Source: Propionivibrio hellwigii
Lineage (GTDB): Bacteria; Pseudomonadota; Gammaproteobacteria; Burkholderiales; Rhodocyclaceae
Reading direction: 5' to 3'
DNA: 64,000 bases
Assembly (NCBI RefSeq): GCF_041770905.1
Contig: NZ_JBEUWX010000002.1
Span: 992,001-1,056,000, forward strand
The notes below the pieces were generated by a model. The model worked only from the letters and a program-made list of their open reading frames with translations. It was not told the DNA's origin and made no database searches. The position numbers and the translations under genes are program-made. Numbering within the stretch: position 1 is the first letter of the stretch; the number at the start of each line of letters is the position of its first letter. Positions 62,874 through 64,000 of this stretch are shown one piece after another.

Positions 62874-63200
62874 ATGAAAAATATTATTTTAGTTTTAATG
62901 GGAATTTTGCTGGTATTTTCTTTTTATGAAAACCTAGACAAAGACGTTACTAATGGATATTTAGAGAAAGAAATTGATCAGATAAAAGATAATTCTGATG
63001 TTTATATTCAAATAATTTTTCAATTACTAAGAAATAAAAGCAAAAGAGAAGTGCTTGACTTACTAAAAAATATTGAAAAGACAGATAATACTAAAATTAT
63101 TGTAAAAGATATTGGCGAGCATATTTCTTTTAATGAAGTATGTTTTGAGTTTAAAAAAGGACTGCTAACCAACATAAGCCATAGTTTTTGTGATAATTAG
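62874..63200 (+). CDS. Membrane-anchored immunity candidate for tip 7 (Imm58-like pattern)
   Basis: The 108-residue product has an N-terminal signal or anchor (IILVLMGILLVFSFYENL) and a small periplasmic domain (VYIQIIFQLLRNKSKREVLD, HISFNEVCFEFKKGLLTNIS). It is related to 33636-33974, which follows a remnant of the same toxin type. It starts 9 bases after the tip 7 stop. A periplasmic site fits a cell-wall hydrolase toxin. The Imm58 comparison is by pattern only. Confidence 0.68.
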   Translation: MKNIILVLMGILLVFSFYENLDKDVTNGYLEKEIDQIKDNSDVYIQIIFQLLRNKSKREVLDLLKNIEKTDNTKIIVKDIGEHISFNEVCFEFKKGLLTNISHSFCDN

Positions 63201-63257
63201 TATACATGAAATTTAAATTAGCATTAGTACCAGCCTAGCCGGTAGTATAATTGCATC

Positions 63258-63860
63258 ACCGGCCTGTACTATAACCGCCACCGCTTCTACGACCCCAGGC
63301 TGGGCGCTTATATCAGCCAGGATCCGATCGGACTTGACGGCGGAATCAATCTCTCCAGTTATGTCAGAAATCCGGTACAGTGGATGGATCCGTGGGGGCT
63401 ATTTTCTGTGGCAGATTTGCCAATTATTCCGGGGCCAATTCTTGATTTTACAACTGCGATTGCGGACTCTGCATCATTTGGTTTAGGCCCTCTTGCACGC
63501 CAAGCAATGGGTATTGATGGTGGTGTAAACAGATGTTCAAAAGCATATTTAGCAGGGGAATGGGCTTCATTTGGTCTTGGAGCAGGACGCATGGTATATG
63601 CTGGCATTGCAAAAGTTGGAGCTGCTATAGCGATGAATGGTGCAGCAGCAATGACTTTTAGAAATGGATTAAAACGGGTTATGCGAGGCCCATTAGCAGG
63701 CTCTAATTATCGTATCAAAACTTATGAAGATTTATTAAATAAATATGGTACAGACGAAGCTATTCAAGCTGCGGCAGGCCGGACTAACCAAACTGTAAAT
63801 GCAGTTGGTGCTAATTTAACCGGTGGAGGCTCTGTAAATATTACTTGTGGATGTCCTTGA
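63258..63860 (+). CDS. Displaced tip 8, a copy of the Rhs3 tip
   Basis: The module begins with the core end TGLYYNRHRFYDPRLGAYIS and includes DPWGL, then the same 152-residue Gly/Ala-rich tip as Rhs3, ending CGCP. The first in-frame ATG is at 63384 (MDPWGL); no proper start exists for the core part. It is either the source or a back-up copy of the rhs3 tip. The cognate small membrane gene overlaps the stop. Confidence 0.75.
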   Translation, partial: TGLYYNRHRFYDPRLGAYISQDPIGLDGGINLSSYVRNPVQWMDPWGLFSVADLPIIPGPILDFTTAIADSASFGLGPLARQAMGIDGGVNRCSKAYLAGEWASFGLGAGRMVYAGIAKVGAAIAMNGAAAMTFRNGLKRVMRGPLAGSNYRIKTYEDLLNKYGTDEAIQAAAGRTNQTVNAVGANLTGGGSVNITCGCP

Positions 63861-64000
63861 TGAAAAAGAGAGATTATATTTTTATTTGGTTTACCATTTC
63901 ATTACTGGTCGGTGGATTGGGCAGCTATATCTTTAAGATAAATTTTTGGATTATATCTATTATAGTAGGACTTATATTGATTATAAATGGTTTAATTGCT
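63860..64000 (+). CDS. Rhs3-type 54-residue immunity protein, second copy (cut by window edge)
   Basis: The ATG overlaps the tip 8 stop (TGATG). 47 codons are visible and match the product of 43382-43546, covering both membrane helices; the final acidic residues lie beyond the edge. Confidence 0.62.
   Translation, partial: MKKRDYIFIWFTISLLVGGLGSYIFKINFWIISIIVGLILIINGLIA

Larger units (their letters stand above)
63257..64000 (+). repeat. Repeat of the Rhs3 tip module (with 42779-43522)
   Basis: From CACCGG at 63257 to the window end, the sequence matches the rhs3 core end, tip and start of its immunity gene at a constant offset of 20478 bases, apparently without change. The match goes on past the window edge, so the true length is unknown. 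Confidence 0.85.

Noticed and set aside
1..64000. tRNA, rRNA, CRISPR array, integrase or phage attachment sites
   Set aside because: None seen on reading; the array seems to be shaped by homologous recombination and two IS elements, not by a site-specific integrating element.

Overview
The window comes from a Gram-negative bacterium, most likely a proteobacterium. A type VI secretion system (T6SS) with an outer-membrane lipoprotein TssJ, periplasmic and lipoprotein immunity factors, and IS1380- and IS5-type elements all point that way. A betaproteobacterium is plausible from the flavour of the T6SS and of the NlpC/P60 and STY0301-like effector/immunity remnants, but no marker gene fixes the genus. 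Codon and base composition are sharply split. T6SS genes, vgrG and the Rhs cores are moderate to GC-rich. Almost every Rhs C-terminal tip and immunity gene is AT-rich.

Layout. (1) 1-13466, minus strand: a T6SS structural operon read right to left as tssA, tssB, tssC, an OmpA-like lipoprotein, tssJ, tssK, tssL (with a C-terminal OmpA domain), tssM, tssF and tssG, the last cut by the left edge. tssE and tssH/clpV are not in the window. (2) 13467-13781: a divergent intergenic region, then hcp on the plus strand with a likely terminator. (3) 14376-15985: two decayed peptidoglycan-hydrolase effector modules. One is an amidase with an in-frame TAG. The other is a BPSL0067/NlpC-P60-like remnant with an in-frame TGA. 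Each is followed by an intact immunity-type gene. (4) 16235-18484: vgrG, followed closely by the first rhs gene.

(5) 18568-64000: a 45-kb Rhs polymorphic-toxin array. Five full-size rhs genes (starts 18568, 24796, 38364, 47542, 55326) share an almost identical PAAR-like/DUF6531/RHS core of about 1520 residues, ending at a DP[WL]GL motif. Each carries a different tip of 100-185 residues. The tip of the second is a phospholipase A2-type domain. The tip of the fifth looks like a permuted papain/NlpC-fold hydrolase. The fourth is split by an IS5-type element. Between them lie eight displaced tips, each with a truncated 3' piece of rhs core, and seven tail-only toxin remnants, including two DUF2778/L,D-transpeptidase-like ends. 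Nearly all are followed within a few bases, often with an ATGA overlap, by a lipoprotein, periplasmic or small membrane immunity candidate. One displaced tip is cut by an IS1380-family element; removing it and one TTAG duplicate restores the tip frame up to its immunity gene.

How it works together (inference from family knowledge): the T6SS operon builds the baseplate, sheath and membrane complex. Hcp forms the tube and VgrG the spike. The PAAR-like N-terminus of an Rhs protein caps VgrG, the Rhs shell encloses the toxin tip, and the tip is delivered into rival cells. The array looks like an archive: identical cores let homologous recombination place another tip behind an expressed core, old tips decay, and immunity genes are kept.
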